DNA from: Gammaproteobacteria bacterium
GTDB lineage: Bacteria > Pseudomonadota > Gammaproteobacteria > Xanthomonadales > Xanthomonadaceae
Direction of reading: 5' to 3'
DNA: 5,616 bases
NCBI GenBank assembly: GCA_030431185.1
Contig: JAUIJO010000194.1
Span: forward strand, 1 to 5,616
Shown: positions 1 to 5,616 of the stretch, in pieces
Numbering within the stretch: the first letter of the stretch is position 1
Layout: every line of letters starts with the position of its first letter
Translations under genes and position numbers: made by a program
The notes under the pieces: model-generated
What the model was told of the DNA's origin: nothing
What the model saw: the letters and a program-made list of their open reading frames with translations, nothing else
The model's database searches: none

Positions 1-1
1 G

Positions 2-97
2 CGGCGTCTGGCGGTGCCCGCGGTGGCCACCGGGATCCTGGGCTATGTCGTCGGCAACTTCGTCGGCATCGGCCTGTTCCGCTGGGTCGGCGCATGA
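2..97 (+). CDS. C-terminal fragment of a membrane protein, probably DUF819 (YjcL-like) family
   Basis: An open frame enters from the left edge and stops at TGA 95-97, leaving 31 residues. The visible tail is hydrophobic and glycine-rich (AVATGILGYVVGNFVGIGLF), consistent with a last transmembrane helix ending in a short polar tail (RWVGA). The pattern of Gly-Tyr followed by V-G-N-F-V-G resembles the C-terminal helix that I remember from DUF819/YjcL integral membrane proteins, a family with no established substrate that sits in the cytoplasmic membrane. Codon third positions are mostly G or C, as in the genes that follow. The next gene is on the same strand, 68 bp downstream, so the two could share a transcript. 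Coding status is well supported. The family name rests on one helix and could be wrong; another multi-pass transporter is the alternative. Confidence 0.55.
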   Translation, partial: RRLAVPAVATGILGYVVGNFVGIGLFRWVGA

Positions 98-151
98 CCC
101 CGGACCCGTGGCGCGGTCGAGTCCGACCAATGAATCGACATCCCTCGTCCG

Positions 152-158
152 CCAGGAG
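152..158 (+). promoter_or_regulatory. Ribosome binding site that sets the amidohydrolase start
   Basis: CCAGGAG lies 7 nt upstream of the ATG at 166. This supports that ATG over the in-frame ATGs at 94 and 130, which lack a comparable purine-rich site. Starting at 166 also places a clean lipoprotein signal peptide at the very N-terminus. Confidence 0.75.
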
Positions 159-165
159 TAGCGCC

Positions 166-1890
166 ATGATCCCCAGACCGTTGAGCCTCATCGCCCTGCT
201 CGGCCTCGCCGGTTGCGCGTCCGTGCCTCCGCCGCCGGCGACCGCGGACGAGCCCTACGACCTGGTCATTCGCAATGGCATGGTCTACGACGGTACCGGG
301 GCGCCGGCGCGGCGGGTGGACCTGGCGATACGCGGCGACCGGGTCGCGGCGTGGTTGTCGCCCGGCCAGCAGGTGGTCGCCACGCGTGAGCTCGATGCAG
401 GTGGCCAGGCCGTCGCCCCCGGCTTCATCAACGTGCTGAGCTGGGCGGTGGAGTCCCTGATCGCCGATGGCCGCGGCATGAGCGACCTCAAGCAGGGCGT
501 GACGCTCGAGATCTTCGGCGAAGGCTGGTCGATGGGGCCCTACAACGAAGCCATGAAGGCCGATGCGATCGCGCAACAGGGGGACATCAAGTACCCGATC
601 CCGTGGACCACGCTGGGCGGCTACCTCGACCACCTGGTCGACAAGGGCATATCGCCCAACGTGGCTTCCTTCGTCGGTGCGACCACCGTACGCATCCACG
701 AGCTGGGCGAGGCGGACGTCGACCCGGATGCGGCCCAGCTGGCCCGCATGCAGGCGCTCGTGCGGCAGGCGATGGAGGAGGGGGCGCTCGGCGTGGGCGC
801 CTCCCTGATCTACCCGCCGGCGACCTTCGCCGAGACGCCGGAGCTGACCGCGCTCGCGCAGGCCGCGGCGGAATCGGGCGGCGGCTATGTCGCGCACATG
901 CGCAGCGAGGCCGACCGCTTCCTCGAGGCGCTCGACGAGACCATCTCGATCGGGCGCGCCACCGGCCAGCACGCGGAGGCGTACCACCTGAAAGCGGCGG
1001 GCGAGGCCAACTGGCCGAAGATGGCGCAGGCCATCGCCCGGATCGATGCCGCGCGCGCCGCGGGCGTGGACGTGGCGGCGGACATGTACGCCTACACGGC
1101 CGGTGCCACGGGCCTGACGGCGGGCTTGCCCCCTTGGGTGCAGGCGGGTGGACAGGACGCGATGATCGAGCGCCTGCGCGACCCGGCCATCCGCAAGCGC
1201 GTCGCGCTGGAAATGCGCGACCCCGACGCGGGCTGGGAGAACATCCGCCTGCTCGCCGGCTCCGACGATCGCGTGCTGCTGATCGGCTTCAACAGCGAAG
1301 CGCTCAAGCCCCTCACCGGCAAGACGCTGGCCGAGGTCGCCCGCGCGCGGGGCTCCTCGCCCGAGGAGACGGTGATGGACCTCATCGTCGAGGACGGCGC
1401 GCGGGTGGGGGCGGGCTACTTCCTGATGAGCGAACCCAACGTCGAACTCGGCCTGGCCCAGCCCTGGGTGAGCCTGGGGTCGGACGCGGAAGCTTCGGCG
1501 CCGGAAGGGGTCTTCCTCGAGTCCAGCACCCATCCCCGTGCCTACGGCAACTTCGCGCGCTTCCTGGGGCATTACGTGCGCGACCGCAAGCTGATGTCGC
1601 TCGAGGAGGGCATCCATCGGTTGACCGGACTTCCCGCGGCCAACTGGAAGCTGCGCGACCGGGGTTGCCTGGCGGTGGGGTGCCACGCGGACGTGGTGGT
1701 GTTCGACCCCGCGACGATCGCCGACACCGCGACCTTCGACGCGCCCATGCAGTACGCGATCGGCGTCGACGACGTCTTCGTCAATGGCGTGCAGGTCCTC
1801 CGCGACGGCGCGCACACCGGCGCCATGCCCGGACGGGTGGTGCGCGGCCCGGGCTGGAGCGGCGGGGCGGCAGGCGACAACGGCCGTTGA
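166..1890 (+). CDS. Lipoprotein amidohydrolase, D-aminoacylase (N-acyl-D-amino-acid deacylase) type
   Basis: This 574-residue metal-dependent hydrolase probably removes the acyl group from N-acyl-D-amino acids. The N-terminus is a lipoprotein signal with lipobox L14-A15-G16-C17. Residue +2 is Ala rather than Asp, which suggests outer-membrane anchoring. The early beta domain (DLVIRNGMVYDGTGAP, 32-47), AHMRSE with H244, YHLK with H274, GSD with D440, THPRAYGNF (455-463) and the C-terminal VFDP...VNGVQVL...PGRVVRGPG all match the D-aminoacylase branch of the amidohydrolase superfamily. H244, H274 and D440 align with His220, His250 and Asp366 of the Alcaligenes enzyme. The HxH motif after GFI(D/N) is missing: residues 91-93 are L-S-W. 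The usual metal-binding Cys aligns with Glu119. It is therefore probably a single-metal enzyme. It is longer than typical D-aminoacylases (about 480-500 residues). Exact substrate is unknown. It lies between the DUF819-like gene and a TonB receptor. Confidence 0.88.
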   Translation: MIPRPLSLIALLGLAGCASVPPPPATADEPYDLVIRNGMVYDGTGAPARRVDLAIRGDRVAAWLSPGQQVVATRELDAGGQAVAPGFINVLSWAVESLIADGRGMSDLKQGVTLEIFGEGWSMGPYNEAMKADAIAQQGDIKYPIPWTTLGGYLDHLVDKGISPNVASFVGATTVRIHELGEADVDPDAAQLARMQALVRQAMEEGALGVGASLIYPPATFAETPELTALAQAAAESGGGYVAHMRSEADRFLEALDETISIGRATGQHAEAYHLKAAGEANWPKMAQAIARIDAARAAGVDVAADMYAYTAGATGLTAGLPPWVQAGGQDAMIERLRDPAIRKRVALEMRDPDAGWENIRLLAGSDDRVLLIGFNSEALKPLTGKTLAEVARARGSSPEETVMDLIVEDGARVGAGYFLMSEPNVELGLAQPWVSLGSDAEASAPEGVFLESSTHPRAYGNFARFLGHYVRDRKLMSLEEGIHRLTGLPAANWKLRDRGCLAVGCHADVVVFDPATIADTATFDAPMQYAIGVDDVFVNGVQVLRDGAHTGAMPGRVVRGPGWSGGAAGDNGR

Positions 1891-1915
1891 CAAGTTTCCA
1901 TTTAGGATAAATAGT
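1887..1915 (+). promoter_or_regulatory. Predicted sigma-70 promoter for the receptor-dgcN operon
   Basis: A perfect TTGACA (-35, 1887-1892) overlaps the TGA stop of the amidohydrolase. After a 17-bp spacer comes AATAGT (1910-1915), which matches four of six -10 positions, giving a start near 1922 and a leader of about 95 nt. A second -10 candidate, TTTAAT at 1927-1932 (five of six), lacks a good -35. The region from about 1891 to 1949 is clearly AT-richer than its surroundings, as expected for a promoter in a GC-rich genome. The promoter is predicted by eye only. Confidence 0.6.
1895..1911 (+). repeat. Direct repeat copy 1, candidate operator in the promoter spacer
   Basis: TTTCCATTTAGGATAAA matches the copy at 1933-1949 in 14 of 17 positions, with 11 of 12 over the TTTCCATT(T/C)AGG core. 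It contains a CC-N5-GG dyad and lies between the predicted -35 and -10, where a bound repressor would block RNA polymerase. Confidence 0.5.
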
Positions 1916-1932
1916 CCCAGTGGGGATTTAAT

Positions 1933-1949
1933 TTTCCATTCAGGCGAAA
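1933..1949 (+). repeat. Direct repeat copy 2, candidate operator downstream of the start site
   Basis: TTTCCATTCAGGCGAAA is the second copy, offset 38 bp from the first and about 11-27 nt downstream of the predicted transcription start. The CC-N5-GG dyad is kept. Two similar sites flanking the start region fit a cooperative repressor; chance similarity in a short AT-rich spacer is the alternative. Confidence 0.5.
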
Positions 1950-1954
1950 GGACG

Positions 1955-1980
1955 GGCGGCCGGGCAATCGGGGAGCCGCC
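1955..1980 (+). other. GC-rich inverted repeat in the receptor leader
   Basis: GGCGGC (1955-1960) and GCCGCC (1975-1980) can form a 6-bp stem around a 14-nt loop in the untranslated leader, ending 24 nt before the receptor Shine-Dalgarno. No T-run follows, so it is not an intrinsic terminator. It may be a leader structure or merely a by-product of GC-rich sequence. Confidence 0.25.
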
Positions 1981-2016
1981 ATCGCACCAGACCCACACCC
2001 AACGTGGAGGAGTCGT

Positions 2017-4377
2017 ATGAACACGCCGAAGTCCAAGCCGGCCTTGCGCCGCACGCCCCTGGTGGCCGCCGTCAGCGTCGCGCTGGCGCTCGCCGCCACT
2101 GCCCCTGTCATGGCACAGGACTCCGCCGAGGGGGTCGAGCCGGCCGATGCGACTGCCGAGGGCACGCGGGAGCGGGCCGTCGACCTCGACACCGTGATGG
2201 TCACCGCGAACAAGCGCGTCGAGAACATCCGCGAGGTGCCCTCGGCGATCAGCGTGATCGGCGGGGCGCGGATCGAAAGCGCCGCCGCCACCCAGCTCAG
2301 CGACTACGCCGACTACGTGCCCGGCCTGAACGTGTCGGCGGGGGGCACGCCCGGCAAGACCACGGTCAGCATGCGCGGCATCGCGCCGCTGTCTTCGGGC
2401 TCGACGGTGGGCACCTACATCGACGAGACCCCGGTGGGCTCGAGTGGCCTGTACCAGGCCGCGACCATCCTCGCGCTCGACCTGCTGCCCTACGACATCG
2501 ACCGCGTCGAGGTCCTGCGCGGCCCCCAGGGCACGCTGTACGGCGCCGGTTCGATGGGCGGCCTGCTCAAGTACGTGACCGTCGCGCCGGATCCGACCAC
2601 GACCGAATTCCGGATCGGCGGCGGCCTGTCGAGCGTCAGCGACGGCGGCACCGGGCACAACGTGCGCTTCGGTGCGAACTTCCCGCTGGTGCGCGACAGC
2701 CTGGCCATGCGCGTGAGCTACTCGCGCAACGACGTGCCCGGCTACATCGACAACGCGCTCACCGGCGAGGAGGACATCAACGACGTCCTGCAGACCAGCG
2801 CCCGCGCGGCGCTGCTGTGGCAGGGCGAGAGCGCCAGCCTGAAGCTCACGGCGATGCGGCAGACCATCGACAGCGACAACAACGGTTTCACCGCGCTCGA
2901 CCCGGCCGACGGCTCCCCGCTCGACGGCGACCTGGAGAACCGCGTGTGGGTCGACGAGGTCTTCCGCAAGGACATCGACTACTACGCCGCCACCCTCGAC
3001 GTCGACTTCGGCTGGGCCGACTTCACCTCGGCGACCGGCTATTCCGAGACCGACACCCTGCGCAGGCAGGACACCACCGTGGCCTACGGCAACTTCGCCG
3101 ACCTCGCACTGGGCCTGCCCGAAGGCGGCAGCTCCTACTTCGACAATGGCCTGGCGCTCGACAAGTTCACCCAGGAGTTCCGGCTGACCTCGAAGTCCGG
3201 CTCGCCGTTCGAGTGGATGCTGGGCGCGTTCTACACGAAGGAAGAGGGCGGCAACAGCCAGCGCATCGCCCTGGACCAGCTCGACGGCAGTCCGCTCCCC
3301 GCGCCCTACGACGACATCGCCGGGACCCTGGCGCTGCTGTACCTGCCGACCGACTACAAGGAGACCGCGGTTTTCGCCAACGCGAGCTATGCCTTCACCG
3401 ACCGCTTCAAGCTGGGCGCCGGCGTGCGCTACGCCGAGAACGACCAGACCTTCAGCCAGAACGTCACCGAAGGCATCCTGCTGCCGATCGGGGAGTCGCC
3501 CAACGGCTCCAGCGAGGATGTGTTCACCTGGAGCGTGACGCCCCAGTACACGCTGGGCGAAGACAGCATGATCTACGGCAAGATCGCGACCGGCTACCAG
3601 CCGGGCGGTCCCAACGTCCTGCTGCCGGGCGTGCCGGCGGCAGTGGATTCCTCGACCCTGACCAGCTACGAAGTCGGCCTGAAGTCCGCGTTCGCCGACA
3701 ACCGCCTGCAGTTCGACCTGGCCGCCTACAAGATCGACTGGGAGGACATCCAGGTCGTGGCGACCTTCAACGGCGCCTCCGGCCTCGTCAACGGCGGCAC
3801 CGCGACCAGCCAGGGCCTGGAATTCTCGACCCTCTACCGGCCCACCGCGGACTTCCAGCTCGGCTTCAATGCCGCGTACACCGACGCCGACCTGACCGAG
3901 GACTTCCCGACCCTGGTGATCCCGTCGCCGCCGTACATCGTCCAGGTCAACTCGGGGCTCAAGGGCGACCGCATGCCCTACGTGCCGAAGTATTCGGTCT
4001 CCACGACCGCCGATTATTACTTCGACGTCGGCGCCCGGTGGCAGGGTGCCGTGGGCGCGGGGCTGCGCTGGATCGACGACCGCGTGGGCGGCACCACCGA
4101 GCGCCAGGTGATCGTGACCGACACGACGCCGCCGACCGTGCTCGACACCACCGTCACCCCGCCGCTTGAACTCGACAGCTATTACTCGCTCGACCTGCAT
4201 GCCTCGCTCAGCAACGCGAACTGGTCGCTGCGCGCCTATGTCAAGAACGCGACCGACCAGCGCGGGTACACCTCGATGTCGACCAACGACAACCAGGTCA
4301 CCGGTACCACGCCGAGTTGGCTGGCCGCGCCGATCCTGCCGCGGACCTTCGGCATCGAGGTGGACTACCGGTTCTAG
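2017..4377 (+). CDS. TonB-dependent outer-membrane receptor
   Basis: This complete 786-residue receptor should import a substrate through a 22-strand outer-membrane barrel using TonB energy. A Sec signal peptide spans about 1-33 (basic start, hydrophobic core 15-29, cleavage after V-M-A33). A TonB-box-like stretch, DTVMVTA, lies at 58-64. The plug follows, at about 70-190, and includes the hallmark RGPQGTLYGAGSMGG (168-182). The rest alternates like beta strands with loops and ends in EVDYRF, whose terminal Phe is the usual barrel-assembly signal. A strong Shine-Dalgarno, TGGAGGAG (2005-2012), precedes the ATG. No Fur-box-like sequence was seen upstream, so an iron-siderophore role is not favoured. 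The dgcN-like gene starts 26 bp downstream and is probably co-transcribed. Substrate cannot be read from the sequence; neighbours suggest a D-amino-acid derivative or peptide. TonB box placement is approximate. Confidence 0.93.
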   Translation: MNTPKSKPALRRTPLVAAVSVALALAATAPVMAQDSAEGVEPADATAEGTRERAVDLDTVMVTANKRVENIREVPSAISVIGGARIESAAATQLSDYADYVPGLNVSAGGTPGKTTVSMRGIAPLSSGSTVGTYIDETPVGSSGLYQAATILALDLLPYDIDRVEVLRGPQGTLYGAGSMGGLLKYVTVAPDPTTTEFRIGGGLSSVSDGGTGHNVRFGANFPLVRDSLAMRVSYSRNDVPGYIDNALTGEEDINDVLQTSARAALLWQGESASLKLTAMRQTIDSDNNGFTALDPADGSPLDGDLENRVWVDEVFRKDIDYYAATLDVDFGWADFTSATGYSETDTLRRQDTTVAYGNFADLALGLPEGGSSYFDNGLALDKFTQEFRLTSKSGSPFEWMLGAFYTKEEGGNSQRIALDQLDGSPLPAPYDDIAGTLALLYLPTDYKETAVFANASYAFTDRFKLGAGVRYAENDQTFSQNVTEGILLPIGESPNGSSEDVFTWSVTPQYTLGEDSMIYGKIATGYQPGGPNVLLPGVPAAVDSSTLTSYEVGLKSAFADNRLQFDLAAYKIDWEDIQVVATFNGASGLVNGGTATSQGLEFSTLYRPTADFQLGFNAAYTDADLTEDFPTLVIPSPPYIVQVNSGLKGDRMPYVPKYSVSTTADYYFDVGARWQGAVGAGLRWIDDRVGGTTERQVIVTDTTPPTVLDTTVTPPLELDSYYSLDLHASLSNANWSLRAYVKNATDQRGYTSMSTNDNQVTGTTPSWLAAPILPRTFGIEVDYRF

Positions 4378-4403
4378 TCCTGGACGACGCCGGAGCGGAG
4401 CGC

Positions 4404-5462
4404 ATGACAGAAACCTCCATCACCCGATCCCAGCCCGCCCCGGCAGGCCTGTCGTTGCCGGGGCCCTACCTGCTGTTCCTGGGCGACACGACCGAGCCGG
4501 GCTTCGCCAAGACCGCCTTCGGGCTGCGCGACTGGGCCGGAGAACGTTGCCGTGGCGAATACGTGCTGCCGGGCGGCAGCGTCAGCACGGGGCTGCCGGC
4601 CATGACGCCCGCCCAGGCCCACGCGGCGGGCGCCCGGGCCATGGTGATCGGGGTGGCCAACGCGGGTGGCTTCATCCCCGGCCACTGGGTCGCGGCCCTG
4701 GTCGAGGGCCTGGAGGCCGGCCTCGACATCGTCAGCGGCATGCACACGGGCCTGGACGAAGTGCCGGGCCTGGCCGAGGCCGCGCGGCGCCATGGTCGGC
4801 GCCTGCACGACGTCCGCCGGGCGCCGCCCGGCATCGCCGTCGCCAACGGACGGCGCCGCAGTGGCCAGCGCCTGCTGACCATCGGCACCGACTGTGCCCT
4901 GGGGAAGAAATACACCGCACTCGCCCTCGCCCGCGCCTTCCGCGCCCGGGGCGTGGACGCCGATTTCCGCGCCAGCGGCCAGACCGGCATCCTCATCGCG
5001 GGCGGGGGCATCCCGATGGATGCGGTGGTCTCGGATTTCGCGGCGGGCGCGGCGGAGATGCTGAGTCCCGATGCCGCTCCGGGGCACTGGGACGTGATCG
5101 AGGGCCAGGGGTCGCTGTTCCATCCCGCCTATGCCGGCGTGTCGCTGGCGCTGTTGCACGGCAGCCAGCCGGACGCGCTGGTGGTCTGCCACCAGCCGGG
5201 CAGGCGCGCGATGCTGGGCTACCCCGGCTACCCTGTGCCGAGCATCGAGGAGACCATCACCATGGCCATCCGGCTCGGCCAGCGCACCAATCCCGGGATA
5301 CGTTGCACGGGCGTGAGCCTCAATACCTCGCATCTCGATGCGGAGGCGGCCGCGCGGCTCATTGAAGACGAAAGCCGGCGCCTGGATTGTCCGGTGGCCG
5401 ATCCGATGCGCGGCGGCGAGGCGTTCGAGCGCCTGGTGGACGAGTGCCTGGAAGCCGCATGA
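4404..5462 (+). CDS. dgcN: DUF1611 family P-loop protein, probable D-glutamate N-acetyltransferase DgcN
   Basis: The 352-residue protein has no signal peptide or membrane segment and should be cytoplasmic. It matches the DUF1611 (COG3367) pattern along its whole length. PYLLFLGDTTEPGFAKTAFG (21-40) is the N-terminal domain signature, and VIGVANAGGFIPGHW (81-95) and SGMHTGLDEVP (111-121) follow. A Walker-A-like P-loop, GTDCALGKKYT, lies at 161-171. GQTGILIAGGGIPMDAVVSDF (192-212, key residues Q193, G195, D206) and IEGQGSLFHPAYAG (232-245) complete the C-terminal domain. Members named DgcN acetylate D-glutamate to N-acetyl-D-glutamate, which DgcA then converts to the L form for deacetylation to L-Glu. 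The ATG at 4404 is chosen because GGAG at 4392-4395 and 4397-4400 precede it; an upstream in-frame ATG at 4317 lies inside the receptor gene. It is probably in one operon with the receptor (26-bp gap). Family membership is firm; the specific DgcN activity is inferred from homology and context. Confidence 0.85.
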   Translation: MTETSITRSQPAPAGLSLPGPYLLFLGDTTEPGFAKTAFGLRDWAGERCRGEYVLPGGSVSTGLPAMTPAQAHAAGARAMVIGVANAGGFIPGHWVAALVEGLEAGLDIVSGMHTGLDEVPGLAEAARRHGRRLHDVRRAPPGIAVANGRRRSGQRLLTIGTDCALGKKYTALALARAFRARGVDADFRASGQTGILIAGGGIPMDAVVSDFAAGAAEMLSPDAAPGHWDVIEGQGSLFHPAYAGVSLALLHGSQPDALVVCHQPGRRAMLGYPGYPVPSIEETITMAIRLGQRTNPGIRCTGVSLNTSHLDAEAAARLIEDESRRLDCPVADPMRGGEAFERLVDECLEAA

Positions 5463-5517
5463 GGGCACGTGCCGGGACCGCTGCCGTCGGGGATGGGGCG
5501 ACCGCGTCGAGCCACGG

Positions 5518-5529
5518 GGGCGGCCGCCC
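5518..5529 (+). other. Perfect 12-bp palindrome abutting a GTG start
   Basis: GGGCGGCCGCCC reads the same on both strands. It ends one base before the end of an outer arm pair CACG (5513-5516)/CGTG (5529-5532), and the latter contains the GTG start at 5530. A hairpin here could hide the start codon, but such palindromes are common by chance at this GC content. Confidence 0.25.
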
Positions 5530-5616
5530 GTGAGCGCCCGGCCGACCTGGTTCCAGCGCTACCTGCTGCCGGGGCTGGCCTTCAAGTCGGTCGTCATCGG
5601 GGGTGGCTATGCGACC
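5530..5616 (+). CDS. N-terminus of a YkvI-like membrane protein (runs off the right edge)
   Basis: Twenty-nine codons are visible from a GTG start to the window end, with no stop. The peptide begins MSARPTWFQRYLLPGLAFKS and continues VVIGGGYAT. The hydrophobic stretch with a glycine-rich GGGYAT is the opening helix of a multi-pass protein. It resembles the B. subtilis YkvI family (COG3949), whose N-terminus reads VGAGFATGRE at the matching place, a motif reminiscent of the first unwound helix of amino-acid/Na+ symporters of the LeuT fold. GTG at 5530 is taken as the start because the frame upstream holds no other start codon back to about 5460. Only a weak GGGGGCGG precedes it. The gap from dgcN is 67 bp with no terminator, so it may belong to the same operon. 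A role in D-amino-acid transport is inference from position alone. Confidence 0.62.
   Translation, partial: MSARPTWFQRYLLPGLAFKSVVIGGGYAT

Noticed and set aside
115..128. GGTCG-AGTC-CGACC hairpin in the spacer before the amidohydrolase.
   Set aside because: It is only a 5-bp stem with no following T-run, so it is not an intrinsic terminator, and it is short enough to be chance.
94..165. An upstream ATG at 94 for the amidohydrolase that overlaps the TGA of the preceding gene (ATGA), hinting at translational coupling.
   Set aside because: The extra 24 residues would bury the lipoprotein signal, and AGGAG is well placed for ATG 166. Coupling through ATGA cannot be fully excluded.
1915..1926. 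TCCC-AGTG-GGGA inverted repeat near the predicted transcription start, considered as a terminator for the amidohydrolase.
   Set aside because: The stem is only 4 bp plus weak extensions. The T-rich stretch after it is interrupted, and it coincides with the promoter region.
1891..2016. A Fur box or other iron-responsive site upstream of the TonB receptor.
   Set aside because: No sequence resembling the GATAAT-type repeats of a Fur site was found, and the repeats present have a different core (TTTCCATTnAGG).
2004..4169. A 721-codon plus-strand frame overlapping the receptor, and a similar one at 603-1910 over the amidohydrolase.
   Set aside because: Both give Arg/Ala/Gly-rich low-complexity translations typical of a shifted frame in GC-rich coding DNA, and the overlapped frames carry full family signatures.
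43..4200. A 1385-codon open frame on the minus strand spanning the amidohydrolase and receptor genes.
   Set aside because: Its codons are in exact register with the plus-strand codons of both genes. Stops there would need sense TTA, CTA or TCA codons, which GC-rich genes avoid. Its translation is Arg/Gly/His-rich without recognisable domains, while the plus strand encodes two clear families.
4374..5468. A 364-codon minus-strand open frame opposite dgcN.
   Set aside because: Same register effect: the complementary frame of a gene that lacks TTA, CTA and TCA codons. No domain was recognised in it.

Overview
The window comes from a very GC-rich, diderm (Gram-negative) bacterium. A TonB-dependent outer-membrane receptor and an outer-membrane-type lipoprotein establish the envelope. 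The strong G/C bias at third codon positions and the style of the receptor signal peptide suggest a gammaproteobacterium of the Lysobacter/Luteimonas/Xanthomonas kind. That placement is an impression from the sequence, not a search result.

All genes run left to right. (1) Positions 2-97 are the last 31 codons of a membrane protein that resembles the C-terminus of the DUF819 (YjcL-like) family. (2) Positions 166-1890 encode a lipoprotein amidohydrolase of the D-aminoacylase (N-acyl-D-amino-acid deacylase) type. (3) Positions 1891-2016 are a comparatively AT-rich spacer. It carries a consensus TTGACA -35 box overlapping the amidohydrolase stop codon, a plausible -10, and two 17-bp direct repeats placed like operator sites. 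(4) Positions 2017-4377 encode a complete TonB-dependent receptor. (5) Positions 4404-5462 encode a P-loop protein of the DUF1611 family that strongly resembles DgcN, the D-glutamate N-acetyltransferase of a recently described D-glutamate catabolic route. (6) From position 5530 off the right edge is the start of a membrane protein resembling the uncharacterised YkvI family.

Together these look like a locus for acquiring and catabolising D-amino acids, with D-glutamate or its N-acyl/peptide derivatives as the best guess. The receptor would bring a substrate across the outer membrane, and the lipoprotein amidohydrolase would deacylate it outside the cytoplasm. One or both membrane proteins would move the product across the inner membrane, and DgcN would acetylate D-Glu inside. 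The epimerase/racemase DgcA, the usual partner of DgcN, is not in this window and would be the key thing to find in the flanks.

The most notable points are three. The amidohydrolase has lost the family's HxH metal motif in a way that recalls the single-metal enzyme NagA. The promoter between amidohydrolase and receptor has a repeat architecture suggesting a dedicated repressor. Two little-known membrane-protein families flank the enzymes. No RNA genes, insertion sequences, CRISPR arrays or convincing intrinsic terminators were seen.
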